Positions 37,513 through 47,248 are shown, counted from the stretch's first letter. The stretch is 64,000 bases of DNA from CAXMQS01 sp964195995 (GCA_964195995.1 CAXMQS010000092.1:72461-136460); one strand, 5' to 3'. Program-made: numbers and translations. The notes: generated by a model not told the origin, from the sequence alone.

Positions 37513-39850
37513 GCTCGAAGGTGCTCCAACCGTCCTCATGGTGGTAGACCAAATCCCCGTCCATGAGCTTGGCCAGCTGATAGGACACGGTAAGCCCTAG
37601 TCCAACCGAGGATCCTGTGCCCTCACCATTCTCGCCGCGGAAGTAGGGGTCAAAGATCTTGGCGCGATCGCGCACCGGGATGCCCTCCCCGTTGTCGCGA
37701 ACCCGCAGCACGACCATCTCTCGGACGATCCTTGACTCGATCTCCACCAACTCACCGCCATAGCGCCTGGCATTGGAAAGCAAGTTTCGCATGATCTGGC
37801 GCATGCGGATGGGATCCGCGTACACCTTCACGGGATCGCCCGTCGAGCTGACTGCATCATCCATCCCCAGGGCGGTGAGCACGAGCTCCATCTGCTCCCA
37901 GAGTTCTACGGCCTCTGGCGACACAGACACTGTGTCCATGTCGGACCTTGAGGCGACCAACAAGTCCTCAACCAGATCGGCCACCTCGATCGATTGCTGC
38001 GCTATCAGCGCCACCAACATCTCGAGTTCGGGCCTGTCGAACCGGTCCAGTCCTTGCTCTAGCTCCGCGGCGAATCCGACAACGGCAGTCAACGGTGTGC
38101 GCAGCTCATGGCTGACGCTCGCAACGAACTGATCCTTGGACCGAACAAGCTGCTCGAGCTGTTCGGTTGCCCGCGTCCGCTCTGTCACGTCGTTACCAAC
38201 ACCGATGGCGCCCGAGACGACGCCGTCCTCCCACATCGGCCCGAGGCGCACATCAAGCACGCGACCTCTCACGTCTGCCGAAGTTGTCAGCGAATCCCCG
38301 GCAAGCGCCCTGCGAACAGCACGAACCAATTCGGGTGAGTCTCGGAAGAGCTCAAACGCCGAACGACCGACTGCTTCACCGGGACTCAAGCGAAGCGACT
38401 GCAACGCCTGACCCTCGCTGAGTGTGAACACGCCCTTCTCGTCGAGGGCGAAGAGCAGAATGGGAGAGGCAGAGACAACTGCACGCAAGCGCTCCTCGAT
38501 CCGCTGCAGGGCTATCCGAGCCTTGCGGGTCTCGGCGAAGTCGGCGAAAGCCAAAACCACCCTCGACAGGTCTCGCTCACCGTTGACGACAGGCGCCGCC
38601 CAGTGGAGAATCCCGTCGATGGGCGTGCCGCGAAGCGAGGTCGTGTCGAGGCTGCCCTGCGCTTTGACCTTCCCTTCGTATATAGCGGCCAGCTGCTCGA
38701 CCAGGGCATCGACGGAACCGTCACCATCCTCGAGCAGCGGAAAACGATCTGCGAGCTCCGACACATTCCCCGCCTCTAACAACTCCAGCGCTGCGTCATT
38801 GGCGTCCGTGAGTTCGACAGCGTCGAGCGCTGCTTGCACGAGATCGATTCGCATGCGGAGATAGGCCCGGACATCGGCCGCCTGGTCGAGATCAGCTAAG
38901 TGCGCCTCAACCTTCGAGTAGTCCATCTCCCAGATCGGTATCGGAGACTGACCGAATAGCGTCCGGTAGTGCTCTTCGTTGGCCCTCAGGCTGGCCTCGG
39001 TGGCTACGCGGGCAGTGATGTCCTGAAAGTGGCCGAAGAAGTAGACCGGCGCACCGTCGCCATTTGTGACAAGGCCCACACCGACCAGCGCCCACGCCGT
39101 TCGCCCGGTTGCATGAAGACATCGCAACTCGTCCTGGAAGCTCCACACCTCAGCTTCGAGGAGTTCTGCAACCTTCCTCTCGACGAGGGGCCGCTCTTCG
39201 GGATGGAACATCGAGAGAAAGTCGCCGCTCCGGATGTCCTCGAGAGACCGTCCGAGAAGGTCGGCCATCGCTTGATTGACGCGCAGGACTGATCCGTCGC
39301 GACCGAACATCACCATGCCGCTCGACGCGTGTTCAAATGCTGCAGAGAAGCGACCCTGGGCGTCATGCAGCTCCGAAACGGTGCGCTCCTGTTCGTCGAC
39401 GAAACTGCGAGTCGTTGCGCCGAGTCCCCACGCGACTACGCCGCCGCCAACGACGAGGCCAGCTCGAACGACGGCCTCTCCCCAAGTACCACCTTCGAGA
39501 AACAACGGTAGATACCAGGCGACGCCCCAAGCGAGGTAGGCGGAAGACCAGGCCGTAACGGCCGGATAGATCAGCGCCGCTGCGGCCAGCCACACCGTGA
39601 CCGAGCTGAAGATGCCTCCGGTGTACCAAGCCACAGTCCCAACACAGGCCACCAGACCAAAGCCTCTGGCGACCACGAAGGTCTCACGGAGGGCTCCGAG
39701 GATTCCGAACGCCGCGGCGACACCCACCGCGACCCATGGCAGCAGAGGAACCGAGGTGCCGACGAGCAAGGCTGCGCCATGCACGGCAGCAAGGACCGCT
39801 AGGTACGGTTCAAAGCTAACGAGGCGCGCTCGGTTGAGCGGAGACAGCAT
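37493..39850 (-). CDS. Membrane histidine kinase with PAS domains
   Basis: About 785 residues: N-terminal hydrophobic region (about 15-130), then PAS domains (GRFSAAFEHASSGMVMFGRDG; NEEHYRTLFGQSPIPIWEMD; SASPILLFALDEKGVF), a HisKA box SHELRTPLTAVVGF and an HATPase domain (NLLSNARRYGG, DNGEGIP, SSVGLGL). No response regulator is next to it, so it is an orphan kinase. ATG at 39850 is chosen; the open frame reaches 39955 and would then collide with the divergent RRM gene's start. Confidence 0.85.
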   Translation of the reverse strand: MLSPLNRARLVSFEPYLAVLAAVHGAALLVGTSVPLLPWVAVGVAAAFGILGALRETFVVARGFGLVACVGTVAWYTGGIFSSVTVWLAAAALIYPAVTAWSSAYLAWGVAWYLPLFLEGGTWGEAVVRAGLVVGGGVVAWGLGATTRSFVDEQERTVSELHDAQGRFSAAFEHASSGMVMFGRDGSVLRVNQAMADLLGRSLEDIRSGDFLSMFHPEERPLVERKVAELLEAEVWSFQDELRCLHATGRTAWALVGVGLVTNGDGAPVYFFGHFQDITARVATEASLRANEEHYRTLFGQSPIPIWEMDYSKVEAHLADLDQAADVRAYLRMRIDLVQAALDAVELTDANDAALELLEAGNVSELADRFPLLEDGDGSVDALVEQLAAIYEGKVKAQGSLDTTSLRGTPIDGILHWAAPVVNGERDLSRVVLAFADFAETRKARIALQRIEERLRAVVSASPILLFALDEKGVFTLSEGQALQSLRLSPGEAVGRSAFELFRDSPELVRAVRRALAGDSLTTSADVRGRVLDVRLGPMWEDGVVSGAIGVGNDVTERTRATEQLEQLVRSKDQFVASVSHELRTPLTAVVGFAAELEQGLDRFDRPELEMLVALIAQQSIEVADLVEDLLVASRSDMDTVSVSPEAVELWEQMELVLTALGMDDAVSSTGDPVKVYADPIRMRQIMRNLLSNARRYGGELVEIESRIVREMVVLRVRDNGEGIPVRDRAKIFDPYFRGENGEGTGSSVGLGLTVSYQLAKLMDGDLVYHHEDGWSTFELSLPIG

Positions 39851-39942
39851 CTGAGTCCGGATCGGCACCTCCACGAGACGTACGAGTGGTATCGGCTCCC
39901 CAAGGCAGCTCCTGAACCGGCTACTGGCATGGGTTCGCCGCT

Positions 39943-39948
39943 TATGCT
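39943..39948 (+). promoter_or_regulatory. -10 box of leaderless RRM gene
   Basis: TATGCT, 7 nt before the ATG at 39956. Confidence 0.5.
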
Positions 39949-39955
39949 TTCGCAC

Positions 39956-40207
39956 ATGCAGCTCTTCGTAGGCAACCTTCCCTGGAGTTTCTCATCCGAG
40001 GATCTGCAACGCCTGTTTGCCGAGTACGGCCAGGTGGATTCCGCCACCGTTATCAAGGATCGAGCAACAGGAAGATCCCGCGGCTTCGGCTTTGTCACCA
40101 TGTCCTCGTCGCGACACATCGAATCGGCGCTCGAAGCCCTCAACGGCTCCACCGTCGGTGGCCGCGAGCTAACGGTCAATCCGGCGAAGGCGCGCTCAGA
40201 CACGTAG
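39956..40207 (+). CDS. RNA-recognition-motif (RRM) protein
   Basis: An 83-residue single RRM: RNP2 is LFVGNLPW at residues 3-10 and RNP1 is RGFGFVTM at about 44-51, with the expected beta-alpha-beta spacing. Small RRM proteins of this kind bind RNA and in cyanobacteria respond to cold. The Gly-rich tail seen in some is missing. TATGCT 7 nt before the ATG indicates a leaderless mRNA. Confidence 0.92.
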   Translation: MQLFVGNLPWSFSSEDLQRLFAEYGQVDSATVIKDRATGRSRGFGFVTMSSSRHIESALEALNGSTVGGRELTVNPAKARSDT

Positions 40208-40369
40208 GACCCCAAGCGGCTGCAAACGCTCTGCTCAAGGAAGCCCTTCTGGAACGGTGATAGAGGGTTCGCGGGCGTGATCCAGAGGCCGGGTGACCCC
40301 CATTTGGGGGAGGCCGAAACCCCTCGCATGCGTGATGACATCGTCACCTCAATCCGACATGCTGATGGC

Positions 40370-40594
40370 ATGAACATCATCCAAGATCAGCTGGCATCCC
40401 TCTGGTTACTCACGCCAATCGCAGCCTTAGTCATCGTCGGGTTAGCAGCCCTGCTGGTGACTGGCATCCCAATCCGCATCGTGGAGGTCATCGACAACGC
40501 CGGCTGGCGCCGTCGCGCGGCTAAGCAGCGGCGAGTCGAGCGCAGCGGTGATGCTGCGGTTGAGAGTGCAGAATCTGCGAGGATGGCCACATGA
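40370..40594 (+). CDS. Small single-helix membrane protein before a two-component system
   Basis: 74 residues: one hydrophobic helix (LWLLTPIAALVIVGLAALLV) and a basic C-terminal tail. Stop overlaps the ATG of the histidine kinase, so it is co-translated with it and may be an accessory of the sensor. ATG at 40370 is chosen; a longer ORF starts at 40277 with no membrane-protein features. Function unknown. Confidence 0.55.
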   Translation: MNIIQDQLASLWLLTPIAALVIVGLAALLVTGIPIRIVEVIDNAGWRRRAAKQRRVERSGDAAVESAESARMAT

Positions 40595-41862
40595 AGCGCC
40601 TCTTCATCCCGCTGTGGCAGGGGGCCACCTATGCCAGGGGGCTCTACCTGCTGTTAGGGCTGCCACTGGGCATTCTCTACTTCACATTCCTCGTGACCTC
40701 TCTGTCGTTGGCAGTCGGCCTATCCATTGTTTGGGTCGGAGTGCCCATCCTCATCGGCGCGCTCATCGCCTGGCGAGCGATGGGCAGATTCGAACGCACG
40801 CTGCTCTCGGCGATGGTGGGAGCGAACATAGACCCTCCCCTCGGCAAGGTCGAGCCCTCGATGAGTCTGGGGCAGAAGGCACGTGCGTTGGCCTCCGACT
40901 CGTATACATGGCGTAGCTTCGGCTGGCTGCTGCTCCGATTCCCCCTTGGCATCGCCGGATTCGTCGTCGTCGTCGTTCTGGTCTCGACCTCTCTGTCGTT
41001 GTTGGGTGCTCCGTTGGCCCTGGTATGGGAGGACCACATCGATTTCGGGTGGGCCGAGGACTTCACCGCGGCTCTGTGGCTGGCACCCCTCATTGGGCTG
41101 TTTCTGGCTGCGGGTTCGGCTCACGTCATCAGCGGCTTCGCCAGGCTCCACGGCGTCATGGCCCGTCCCCTGCTTGGCCCTTCGGGGGAACAGGAGCGTG
41201 TCGCCTTGCGCCGACGCACCACCGTCCTCGAAGAGAGAACTCAACTGGCCCACGAGTTGCACGACTCGGTCGGACACACGCTGACGATGATGGTGGTCCA
41301 GGCTGGAGCCGGTCGCCACGTGTTCGACAGCGATCCCAGTTTCTCGAAGCAGGCTCTTGGCAATATCGAGACGAGTGGACGGCGTGCCCTAGGCGAGCTA
41401 GACCACATCCTTGGCATCTTGCGCGAAGACGACGACTCCGAACTGGCACCGCAACCCACGGTCGGCCGAGTCCCAGACCTGGTCGCCGAGATGACTGCAG
41501 CTGGTGTCAAGGTCTCCCTTTCTGTCGAAGGCAACGTCGAGCAACTACCCACCGAGGTGAGTCGATCCGCCTACCGCATCGTCCAGGAAGCCCTGACAAA
41601 CGTCCTCAAGCATGCGGTATCGGCCCCTGCACAGGTCAGGCTGCATCGGACCGCCGGGGCTCTGGAGCTCGAAATCGTCAACGAGGCACCGCCAGGTGGG
41701 GAACCACAGATCCGGGTCGAGGACGATGGAGGCGGTCGCGGCATAGTCGGTATCCGCGAACGCGTTTCGATGCTCGGCGGTAGCGTGGAAGCCGGAGCCC
41801 GCCCCGGAGGTGGCTTCCGTGTGTGGGTCCGCCTGCCAGTCGACACCGAAGAACCACTTTGA
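40591..41862 (+). CDS. Sensor histidine kinase, HisKA_3 (NarX/DesK) type
   Basis: 423 residues. The N-terminal half carries several hydrophobic segments arranged as two similar pairs. The dimerisation/phosphorylation helix contains LAHELHDSVGHTLTMM with the acceptor His, followed by an HATPase with AYRIVQEALTNVLKHA and GGGRGIVGIRERV. It is followed immediately, with TTGA overlap, by its LuxR-type response regulator. The stimulus is unknown; this layout is common among actinobacterial envelope-stress sensors. Confidence 0.92.
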   Translation: MKRLFIPLWQGATYARGLYLLLGLPLGILYFTFLVTSLSLAVGLSIVWVGVPILIGALIAWRAMGRFERTLLSAMVGANIDPPLGKVEPSMSLGQKARALASDSYTWRSFGWLLLRFPLGIAGFVVVVVLVSTSLSLLGAPLALVWEDHIDFGWAEDFTAALWLAPLIGLFLAAGSAHVISGFARLHGVMARPLLGPSGEQERVALRRRTTVLEERTQLAHELHDSVGHTLTMMVVQAGAGRHVFDSDPSFSKQALGNIETSGRRALGELDHILGILREDDDSELAPQPTVGRVPDLVAEMTAAGVKVSLSVEGNVEQLPTEVSRSAYRIVQEALTNVLKHAVSAPAQVRLHRTAGALELEIVNEAPPGGEPQIRVEDDGGGRGIVGIRERVSMLGGSVEAGARPGGGFRVWVRLPVDTEEPL

Positions 41863-42536
41863 TCACCATCCTCATAGCAGACGACGATCCCTTGGTCAGG
41901 GTCGGTCTGCGGGCCGTTCTCGATGGCGAAGCCGATCTTGAGGTGGTGGCCGAGGCGTCCGACGGTATCGAGGCCATCGACGCAGTCGCCCTGCACTCCC
42001 CGAGCGTTGTGGTGATGGACATTCGAATGCCCAACCTCGACGGCCTGGCCGCAACTCGCCAGATCAAGGCTCTCCCCGACCCACCTCAGGTCCTCATTCT
42101 GACGACCTTCGAACTCGACGAGTACGTCTACGAGGCGTTACGGGCAGGGGCCGCCGGGTTCGTGCTTAAGCGGGTCTCACCCACCGACCTTATTGAGGCA
42201 GTACGCGTCGTCGACTCGGGCGCGTCTTTGGTGTTTCCCAGTGCCACCCGCGATCTCGTTCAACACTTCCTCCCACCCGTTCCACCAGCCAGCTTCGCCA
42301 AGGCGCTCGAAGAGCTCAGCGAGCGTGAGAGAGAGGTGCTGCGGCTCGTCGCCCGCGGACGATCCAACCGCGAGATAGCTGAAGAGCTCTTCGTCAGCAC
42401 GGAAACGATCAAGAGCCACGTTGGTTCGGTGCTCCTCAAGCTCGAGGCTCGAGACCGGACCCAGGCCGTGATCGCCGCTTACGAATCTGGATTCGTCACG
42501 CGGGGCGACGGCTCAGCTGAGCCGGCCGCCCAGTAG
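41859..42536 (+). CDS. NarL/LuxR-family response regulator
   Basis: 225 residues: receiver domain (ILIADDDPLVRVGLR acidic pocket, VVVMDIRMPNLDG with the phospho-Asp, AGFVLK) and a C-terminal LuxR helix-turn-helix (LSEREREVLRLVARGRSN, ETIKSHVGSVLLKL). The start is TTG at 41859, overlapping the kinase stop. Cognate partner of the upstream kinase. Confidence 0.93.
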   Translation: MITILIADDDPLVRVGLRAVLDGEADLEVVAEASDGIEAIDAVALHSPSVVVMDIRMPNLDGLAATRQIKALPDPPQVLILTTFELDEYVYEALRAGAAGFVLKRVSPTDLIEAVRVVDSGASLVFPSATRDLVQHFLPPVPPASFAKALEELSEREREVLRLVARGRSNREIAEELFVSTETIKSHVGSVLLKLEARDRTQAVIAAYESGFVTRGDGSAEPAAQ

Positions 42537-42583
42537 GCGACCACCGTCGAACTCGCAAGAGCGCCGAGGTCGGCCCTTAGGCC

Positions 42584-42615
42584 GTCAGGGGATAGAGCAC
42601 CGGATTCCTAGACCG
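42584..42615 (+). repeat. Diverged 5'-half fragment of tRNA-Arg(CCT)
   Basis: Contains TCAGGGGATAGAGCACCGG followed by ATTCCTAGACCG, matching the D-arm and anticodon arm of the tRNA-Arg(CCT) fragments at 49.3, 57.9 and 63.95 kb with two changes in the anticodon arm. The acceptor end and upstream block are not recognisable. Marks the left edge of the accessory region. Confidence 0.6.
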
Positions 42616-42677
42616 CTGTACACCGCTCCTTGTCGCTACTAGCCGGGATGGCCACGGCAACCCGAGTTGAGATGACG

Positions 42678-43307
42678 CTATGGCTTCGGTGGCACCACAT
42701 ATATCGCCACGTTCCCTCCCGCGACGATCTTCTCGCGCTCGATTCCGAGACCGGCCTCGGCCACAAGGCCTGGGACACCGCCCGAGGCCTTGAAGCTCCG
42801 GTAACCGGAGTAGTGGCCTGAAACCCGCTCGACGATCGCAGACAGAGCACGAAGAGTCGGCCCCTTCCATCCCCGCAGTGATCCAAAACGGAAATCGATC
42901 AGAAGCAAGCGGCCATTGGGTTTCGCGATCCGGCCCATTTCGGCCACCAGCGCCGTTCGCGCGTCTGCGGGAACCTCGTGAAGAACCATCGACGTCGTTA
43001 CCAGGTCGAAGTTGCCATCATCGAAGGGCAGCGTGTCGCCGTCGGTGAGCCGGAGCTCCGCCTTATCTCCTAGGCGGGCCGCGGCTCTCTCGAGCATCGC
43101 CGGCGACACGTCGACACCGACAACCGTGCAGCCGGCATCGACATAGTGGGCCATGCTGGTCCCCGTGCCGCAGCCGACATCGAGCACCTGCCATCCCGAT
43201 CGGGGCTGGACCACGTCGAGGGCGACCCTGCGCACTCCCGCCTGCATCGGCTCTATGAGCCGGTCGTAGAGGCGGGCGATACGCCGATAGGGATCCTTGG
43301 TGCTCAT
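42678..43307 (-). CDS. Class I SAM-dependent methyltransferase
   Basis: 209 residues with the SAM-binding motif QVLDVGCGTGTSMAHYV, acidic loop VVGVDVSP, and TTSMVLHEVPADAR, as in UbiE/Coq5-like and small-molecule methyltransferases. Substrate unknown. The ATG lies 6 nt behind TACGCT (leaderless). The second methyltransferase follows in the same direction but about 78 nt apart and unrelated in detail. Confidence 0.87.
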   Translation of the reverse strand: MSTKDPYRRIARLYDRLIEPMQAGVRRVALDVVQPRSGWQVLDVGCGTGTSMAHYVDAGCTVVGVDVSPAMLERAAARLGDKAELRLTDGDTLPFDDGNFDLVTTSMVLHEVPADARTALVAEMGRIAKPNGRLLLIDFRFGSLRGWKGPTLRALSAIVERVSGHYSGYRSFKASGGVPGLVAEAGLGIEREKIVAGGNVAIYVVPPKP

Positions 43308-43313
43308 GGTGTG

Positions 43314-43319
43314 AGCGTA
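43314..43319 (-). promoter_or_regulatory. -10 box of leaderless methyltransferase gene
   Basis: TACGCT on the minus strand, 6 nt before the ATG at 43307. Confidence 0.5.
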
Positions 43320-43385
43320 GAGCCATCTCCATCGAAGATCCCTAGCTATTCGGATGCCTCGTCCGTCTCGGGGGTGGAAGGCTCC

Positions 43386-44168
43386 TCAGGCAGTGATCTT
43401 GCTTGCCGTAGCGATGTTTCCGAGACCCGGAATGCTGATGCCTCCGTTCGCCCCACCGAACGGCGCCATCACCTCGGCGGCAGCCGCGGCGAGCTGTGGC
43501 TCGTCCACATGACCGGCAAGAAGTATCGACGTTGAGGCGAGGAACGCCTCGAGCGATGCAAAGCGAGCGGTCCCCGTCTCAACTCGAACCTCGACATCGT
43601 TGAACCCTGCGGACTCGACAACACGACGCAGGTCCTCGGGATCGCGCATCGACCACGGTGCTCGGTATCGGTCGGCGACCTCCCTACCGGCTTGCCGCTC
43701 GACTAGATCGGCGAAGGTGCTCTGGCCGGCCGATTCTCCCCATACGAGAAGTGCCAGCCGACCGCCTTCCCGCAAGACACGGTGCATCTCTCCTACCGCC
43801 CTAACGCGATCTGGGAAGAACATCAGCCCCGCCTGGCAGACCACCACGTCGAATGAGTTCATCTCGAATGGCAAGTCCATCGCGTCCCCCACACGCCAAT
43901 CCACGGAGGGTTCGATCCCCGCCGCGACTTCGATCATTGCTTCGGTCAAGTCGAGGCCGACCACCTCGCCCTCAGCACCTACGCGACGGGCCGCCTGGCG
44001 AGAAACCACGCCCGTGCCGCACGCCACGTCGAGCACACGGTCTCCGATGCCAACACCCGCGGCATCGAGGATCCGGGGGGCCCACTCCTCGAAGATCGCA
44101 GGCACAAGCAGGGTCTCGTAGACGTCGCCTGCGTTTGTCGGAACTTCGGGCCACTCACCATTGTCCAC
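43386..44168 (-). CDS. Class I SAM-dependent methyltransferase (UbiE/Methyltransf_11 type)
   Basis: 260 residues: RVLDVACGTGVVSRQAARRV (SAM loop), VVGLDLTEAMIEVA, VVVCQAGLMFFPDRVRAVGEMHRVLREGG. This layout is typical of Methyltransf_11 proteins acting on lipids or small metabolites. Start GTG at 44168 with AAGGGG 9 nt upstream; the longer upstream frame has Arg-rich low-complexity translation and is unlikely to be coding. Confidence 0.85.
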   Translation of the reverse strand: MDNGEWPEVPTNAGDVYETLLVPAIFEEWAPRILDAAGVGIGDRVLDVACGTGVVSRQAARRVGAEGEVVGLDLTEAMIEVAAGIEPSVDWRVGDAMDLPFEMNSFDVVVCQAGLMFFPDRVRAVGEMHRVLREGGRLALLVWGESAGQSTFADLVERQAGREVADRYRAPWSMRDPEDLRRVVESAGFNDVEVRVETGTARFASLEAFLASTSILLAGHVDEPQLAAAAAEVMAPFGGANGGISIPGLGNIATASKITA

Positions 44169-44446
44169 GCTTGTCCACCCCTTCAAAGCGACGCGTAAAC
44201 CTACTAGGCATGGATTTTGGGGGCGAAACGGCAAGAGCCAAGGCTCCGCTGGGCCGTTCGGGTGAACCGAATTGGGCCTAACCGGACAGACCGCGATCCA
44301 GATCGCGGGCCTCTCCGCTGTTGAGGCGGTGCTCCTTAGGACAGAACGCGAGACAGCTACGAGATGTCCATTAACGCGTCGTCCGTTATCGCAACACTTA
44401 CCGGGCACGAACGCGGCAGTCGGCCTGCGACGAGCAGCGCGCCGTC
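44169..44446. other. 278-bp gap without recognisable gene
   Basis: Lies between the second methyltransferase and otsB. No convincing ORF, tRNA or conserved RNA seen; only a short imperfect inverted repeat around 44230-44262. Confidence 0.4.
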
Positions 44447-45178
44447 TCAGCTGCCTCGCTGTCGAGCGCTCCGCTGCGCCGCCAGCTGCTCGAGGAAGGG
44501 GGCGACGTCCCTCTGGCTGTCGAGCCGCCATCGGGCCTTGGAGTCATGGCCCCCAACAGCGACGGCCAGGTCGGACGGCCCCAGCACGGAGAAGGCGTCT
44601 TCGTCGGTTACGTCGTCCCCGATGAAGACGGTGACGCTGGGCGAGGTCTGTTGTCGCAGTCGTCGCAGCGCCGATCCTTTGTCGGCGTCCGAGGTCGAGA
44701 ACTCGACGACCCTCTTGCCATGCACGACCCTTACCGCCAGCGGGGTGCCGGCACTGATGGCCGAGCGGGCTGCGGAGTCCACCAGCAATCGGTCGACCCG
44801 GCGGTAGTGGAAGGCGGCGCCGGAGGGCTTGGACTCGACGTGGGCTCCGGGGAAGCGGGCGGCCACTTCTCGAAGCCGAGTTGCCAGGGCGGCGGAACTC
44901 AGTGAAATCTCGGCGTCATCCCATTCGCTGCCGTGCCCACCCACCAGCGCCACTCCGGAGATGGGGCCTACCAGGCGCCTCAGCTCGACGCGAGCCCGGC
45001 CGGAGATGATGGTCACGAACGTATCGGGAAGGCTCGCAAGATCTTGCAGTGCCGCCACCGCCCGCCGGTCAGGGTGGGCCGCCGCGGGATCGTTGACGAT
45101 CGGAGCCAGCGTGCCGTCGTAGTCGCAGCCGATGAGCAGCACCGGTGCTGCCGCGGCCGCTTGCAGGCTTGGTTGCAT
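44447..45178 (-). CDS. otsB: Trehalose-6-phosphate phosphatase
   Basis: HAD-family phosphatase, 243 residues, converting trehalose 6-phosphate to trehalose. Motif I is GCDYDGTLAPI, motif II IISGR, motif III/IV GDDVTDEDAF; GGHGSEWDD also fits OtsB. ATG at 45178 overlaps the otsA stop (ATGA), giving an otsA-otsB pair. Trehalose serves as osmoprotectant and glycolipid building block in actinobacteria. Confidence 0.94.
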   Translation of the reverse strand: MQPSLQAAAAAPVLLIGCDYDGTLAPIVNDPAAAHPDRRAVAALQDLASLPDTFVTIISGRARVELRRLVGPISGVALVGGHGSEWDDAEISLSSAALATRLREVAARFPGAHVESKPSGAAFHYRRVDRLLVDSAARSAISAGTPLAVRVVHGKRVVEFSTSDADKGSALRRLRQQTSPSVTVFIGDDVTDEDAFSVLGPSDLAVAVGGHDSKARWRLDSQRDVAPFLEQLAAQRSARQRGS

Positions 45179-46560
45179 CAGGCGCCGAGATCGGTCAGGC
45201 ACTTCTGCGCCCAATCGAAGACGTCGTGGCTTTTGACCTGGCGGCGCATCCGCCTCATGCGTTGGCGTTGCTCTTCCACCGGCATCGCCACTGCCCGCTC
45301 GAGGGCAGCAGCCACTCCGTCGACATCATGGGGATTGACGAGGACGGCAGACGGCAGCTCCTGGGCGGCTCCCGCGAATTCGGAGAGGAGCAGGACTCCA
45401 CGACCGTCCACCCGGCTTGCCACATATTCCTTGGCGACCAGATTCAACCCGTCACGCAGCGGGGTGACTGTCATCACGTCGGCAACCGTGTAGTGGGCCA
45501 CCAGGTCCTCGAAAGGCAGACTCCGATAGAGGTAGTGCACAGGGATGTGCCCGGGCCGGCCGTGGTCACCGTTGATGCGTCCGACCATCTGCTCGATACG
45601 GGAGCGCATCGTGGCGTAGTCGCCAACCTCCTCCCGGGAGGGCACGGCTACCTGAACGAAGACAAGGTCGTCGGCGGACCGTGACTCGAGGAGCGTCTCG
45701 AAAGCCCGCAGCCGTACGTCGATGCCCTTGGTGTAATCCAGCCGGTCGACTCCCAGAACCACGGTACGTTTCGGCCCAAAGTCGGCGCGCAGTCGGGCCG
45801 CCGCCTCTTGTACGGACGGCGACTTCGCGGCCTCGACAAAACGTGGGGTGTCGATCGAGATGGGGGCGGTCTTCAGGCGTACGACGCGATCGCCGACCCG
45901 CAGTTGCCGGTTGCCCCCCTCGGCGCCTGCGAACCGCTTGGCGCAACGGACGAAGTTGTGACGGCCCAGCCGCGTCTGGAAGGCGATGACATTGGCGCCC
46001 AACAGTCCCTCCAGGATCTCCTGTCGCCACGGGAGGCGGGCGAACAGCTCGAGGGGAGGAAACGGGATGTGCAGGTAGAAGCCGATGGTGACGTCGTCTC
46101 TCAGTTGGCGCAGCATTTGCGGTACGAGCTGCAGTTGGTAGTCCTGGATCCATGCCACATCACCGCCGTTGAGGGCGCCGGCGGTCTCCTCGGCGAAGCG
46201 ACGATTGACATCCCGATAGGCCCGCCACCAGTGACGGTGATACTCGGGAACGCGAAGGACGTCGTGGTACAACGGCCATAGCGTGCCGCTGCAGAAGCCG
46301 TAGTAGTAGCCGTCGAGTTCGGCCGCCGACAGCCGCACCGGCCGCTGCTCGACGCCATCGTGGGTGAAGGGTTCGGGGGCAACATCGGCGACTCCGCTCC
46401 AGCCGACCCACGAGCCGCGCCGTTGCTGGAGGATCGGCACCAAGGCGCTGACCAAGCCACCGGGGCTGGTATGCCACTCACCATTCACCCTGGCCACCGG
46501 GAGCCGGTTGGCGGCAATGATTATCCGAGTTGACAGCTTTGTAACCCCCGTCGGGGTCAC
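45178..46560 (-). CDS. otsA: Trehalose-6-phosphate synthase
   Basis: GT20 glycosyltransferase, 460 residues, joining UDP- or GDP-glucose to glucose 6-phosphate. Motifs: IIIAANRLPVARV, WHTSPGGLVSAL, WIQDYQLQLVPQMLR, LGVDRLDYTKGI and TPLRDGLNLVAKEYVA. The start is GTG at 46560, with GGAGG 6 nt upstream; a longer frame to 46596 lacks this. First gene of the otsA-otsB pair, about 100 bp downstream of the tetR gene. Confidence 0.94.
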   Translation of the reverse strand: MTPTGVTKLSTRIIIAANRLPVARVNGEWHTSPGGLVSALVPILQQRRGSWVGWSGVADVAPEPFTHDGVEQRPVRLSAAELDGYYYGFCSGTLWPLYHDVLRVPEYHRHWWRAYRDVNRRFAEETAGALNGGDVAWIQDYQLQLVPQMLRQLRDDVTIGFYLHIPFPPLELFARLPWRQEILEGLLGANVIAFQTRLGRHNFVRCAKRFAGAEGGNRQLRVGDRVVRLKTAPISIDTPRFVEAAKSPSVQEAAARLRADFGPKRTVVLGVDRLDYTKGIDVRLRAFETLLESRSADDLVFVQVAVPSREEVGDYATMRSRIEQMVGRINGDHGRPGHIPVHYLYRSLPFEDLVAHYTVADVMTVTPLRDGLNLVAKEYVASRVDGRGVLLLSEFAGAAQELPSAVLVNPHDVDGVAAALERAVAMPVEEQRQRMRRMRRQVKSHDVFDWAQKCLTDLGA

Positions 46561-46657
46561 GATACTCCTCCCCCACCCCGCCAACCCTCGATGCAACGCC
46601 GGGTCGCGCCTCCGACAGTTACGGGTTCTCTCGTTGCATCTTCATGGGTGCCAGGGT

Positions 46658-47248
46658 TCAGCGCGCGGCGACTGCGGCGAGGATGGTACGCGTTCCAGTG
46701 GTGGCAAGTCGTGCCACCTGATTGGGTGTACGTGCTGCGAGACCCAAGAGACCATTGAGCATGTGCTGTATGAGGTCAGCGTCAACATTGGGTGTGAGAT
46801 CGGACCGGAATACTCCTGAGCGTTGGCCCTCCTCAAGGATCTGGTGGATGCGACGATGCATCATCTCGTCGTAGGCCCCCAGGGTGGCTCGTGAGTCGGC
46901 GGATAGTCCGTGCTGAAAACTGAGAGCATGGTGGGCGTGTGCACCGATGGACACAACGTGGCGAACGAGCTGTTCGAGCTTGTCCTCAGGAAGGTCAACG
47001 ACGCTCATCGATGACTCCAGCAGTTCAATGCTCTCTCGATTGTGCCGGCTGATGGCCTCGGCGACGATGCTGTCGACGTCGGCGTAGTGGTTGTAGAGGG
47101 TCTGGCGGGCCACGCCAGCTGTCTCGGCGATCCCCAGCATGGTGACGCCTCCCAAGCCTTCTTCGGCGATCGAGGTCAACGCAGCCTCGATTATGCGATC
47201 GTCTGGGGACACCGCGGCGACGGCTTTGGAGTCTGTCGCCTTGGGCAT
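46658..47248 (-). CDS. TetR-family repressor of the adjacent DrrAB-like exporter
   Basis: 196 residues: N-terminal HTH (GGVTMLGIAETAGVARQTLYNHY) and an all-helical ligand domain. The ATG overlaps the stop of the ABC permease gene, so the order is ATPase-permease-repressor in one operon. A palindrome TAGACATAGTGTCTA at the ATPase start is its probable operator. A decayed copy of the C-terminal coding part of this gene lies at 54.73 kb. Confidence 0.9.
   Translation of the reverse strand: MPKATDSKAVAAVSPDDRIIEAALTSIAEEGLGGVTMLGIAETAGVARQTLYNHYADVDSIVAEAISRHNRESIELLESSMSVVDLPEDKLEQLVRHVVSIGAHAHHALSFQHGLSADSRATLGAYDEMMHRRIHQILEEGQRSGVFRSDLTPNVDADLIQHMLNGLLGLAARTPNQVARLATTGTRTILAAVAAR

Noticed and set aside
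42584..42615. A functional tRNA gene
   Set aside because: Only the D-arm and anticodon arm are recognisable; no acceptor stem or T-arm.
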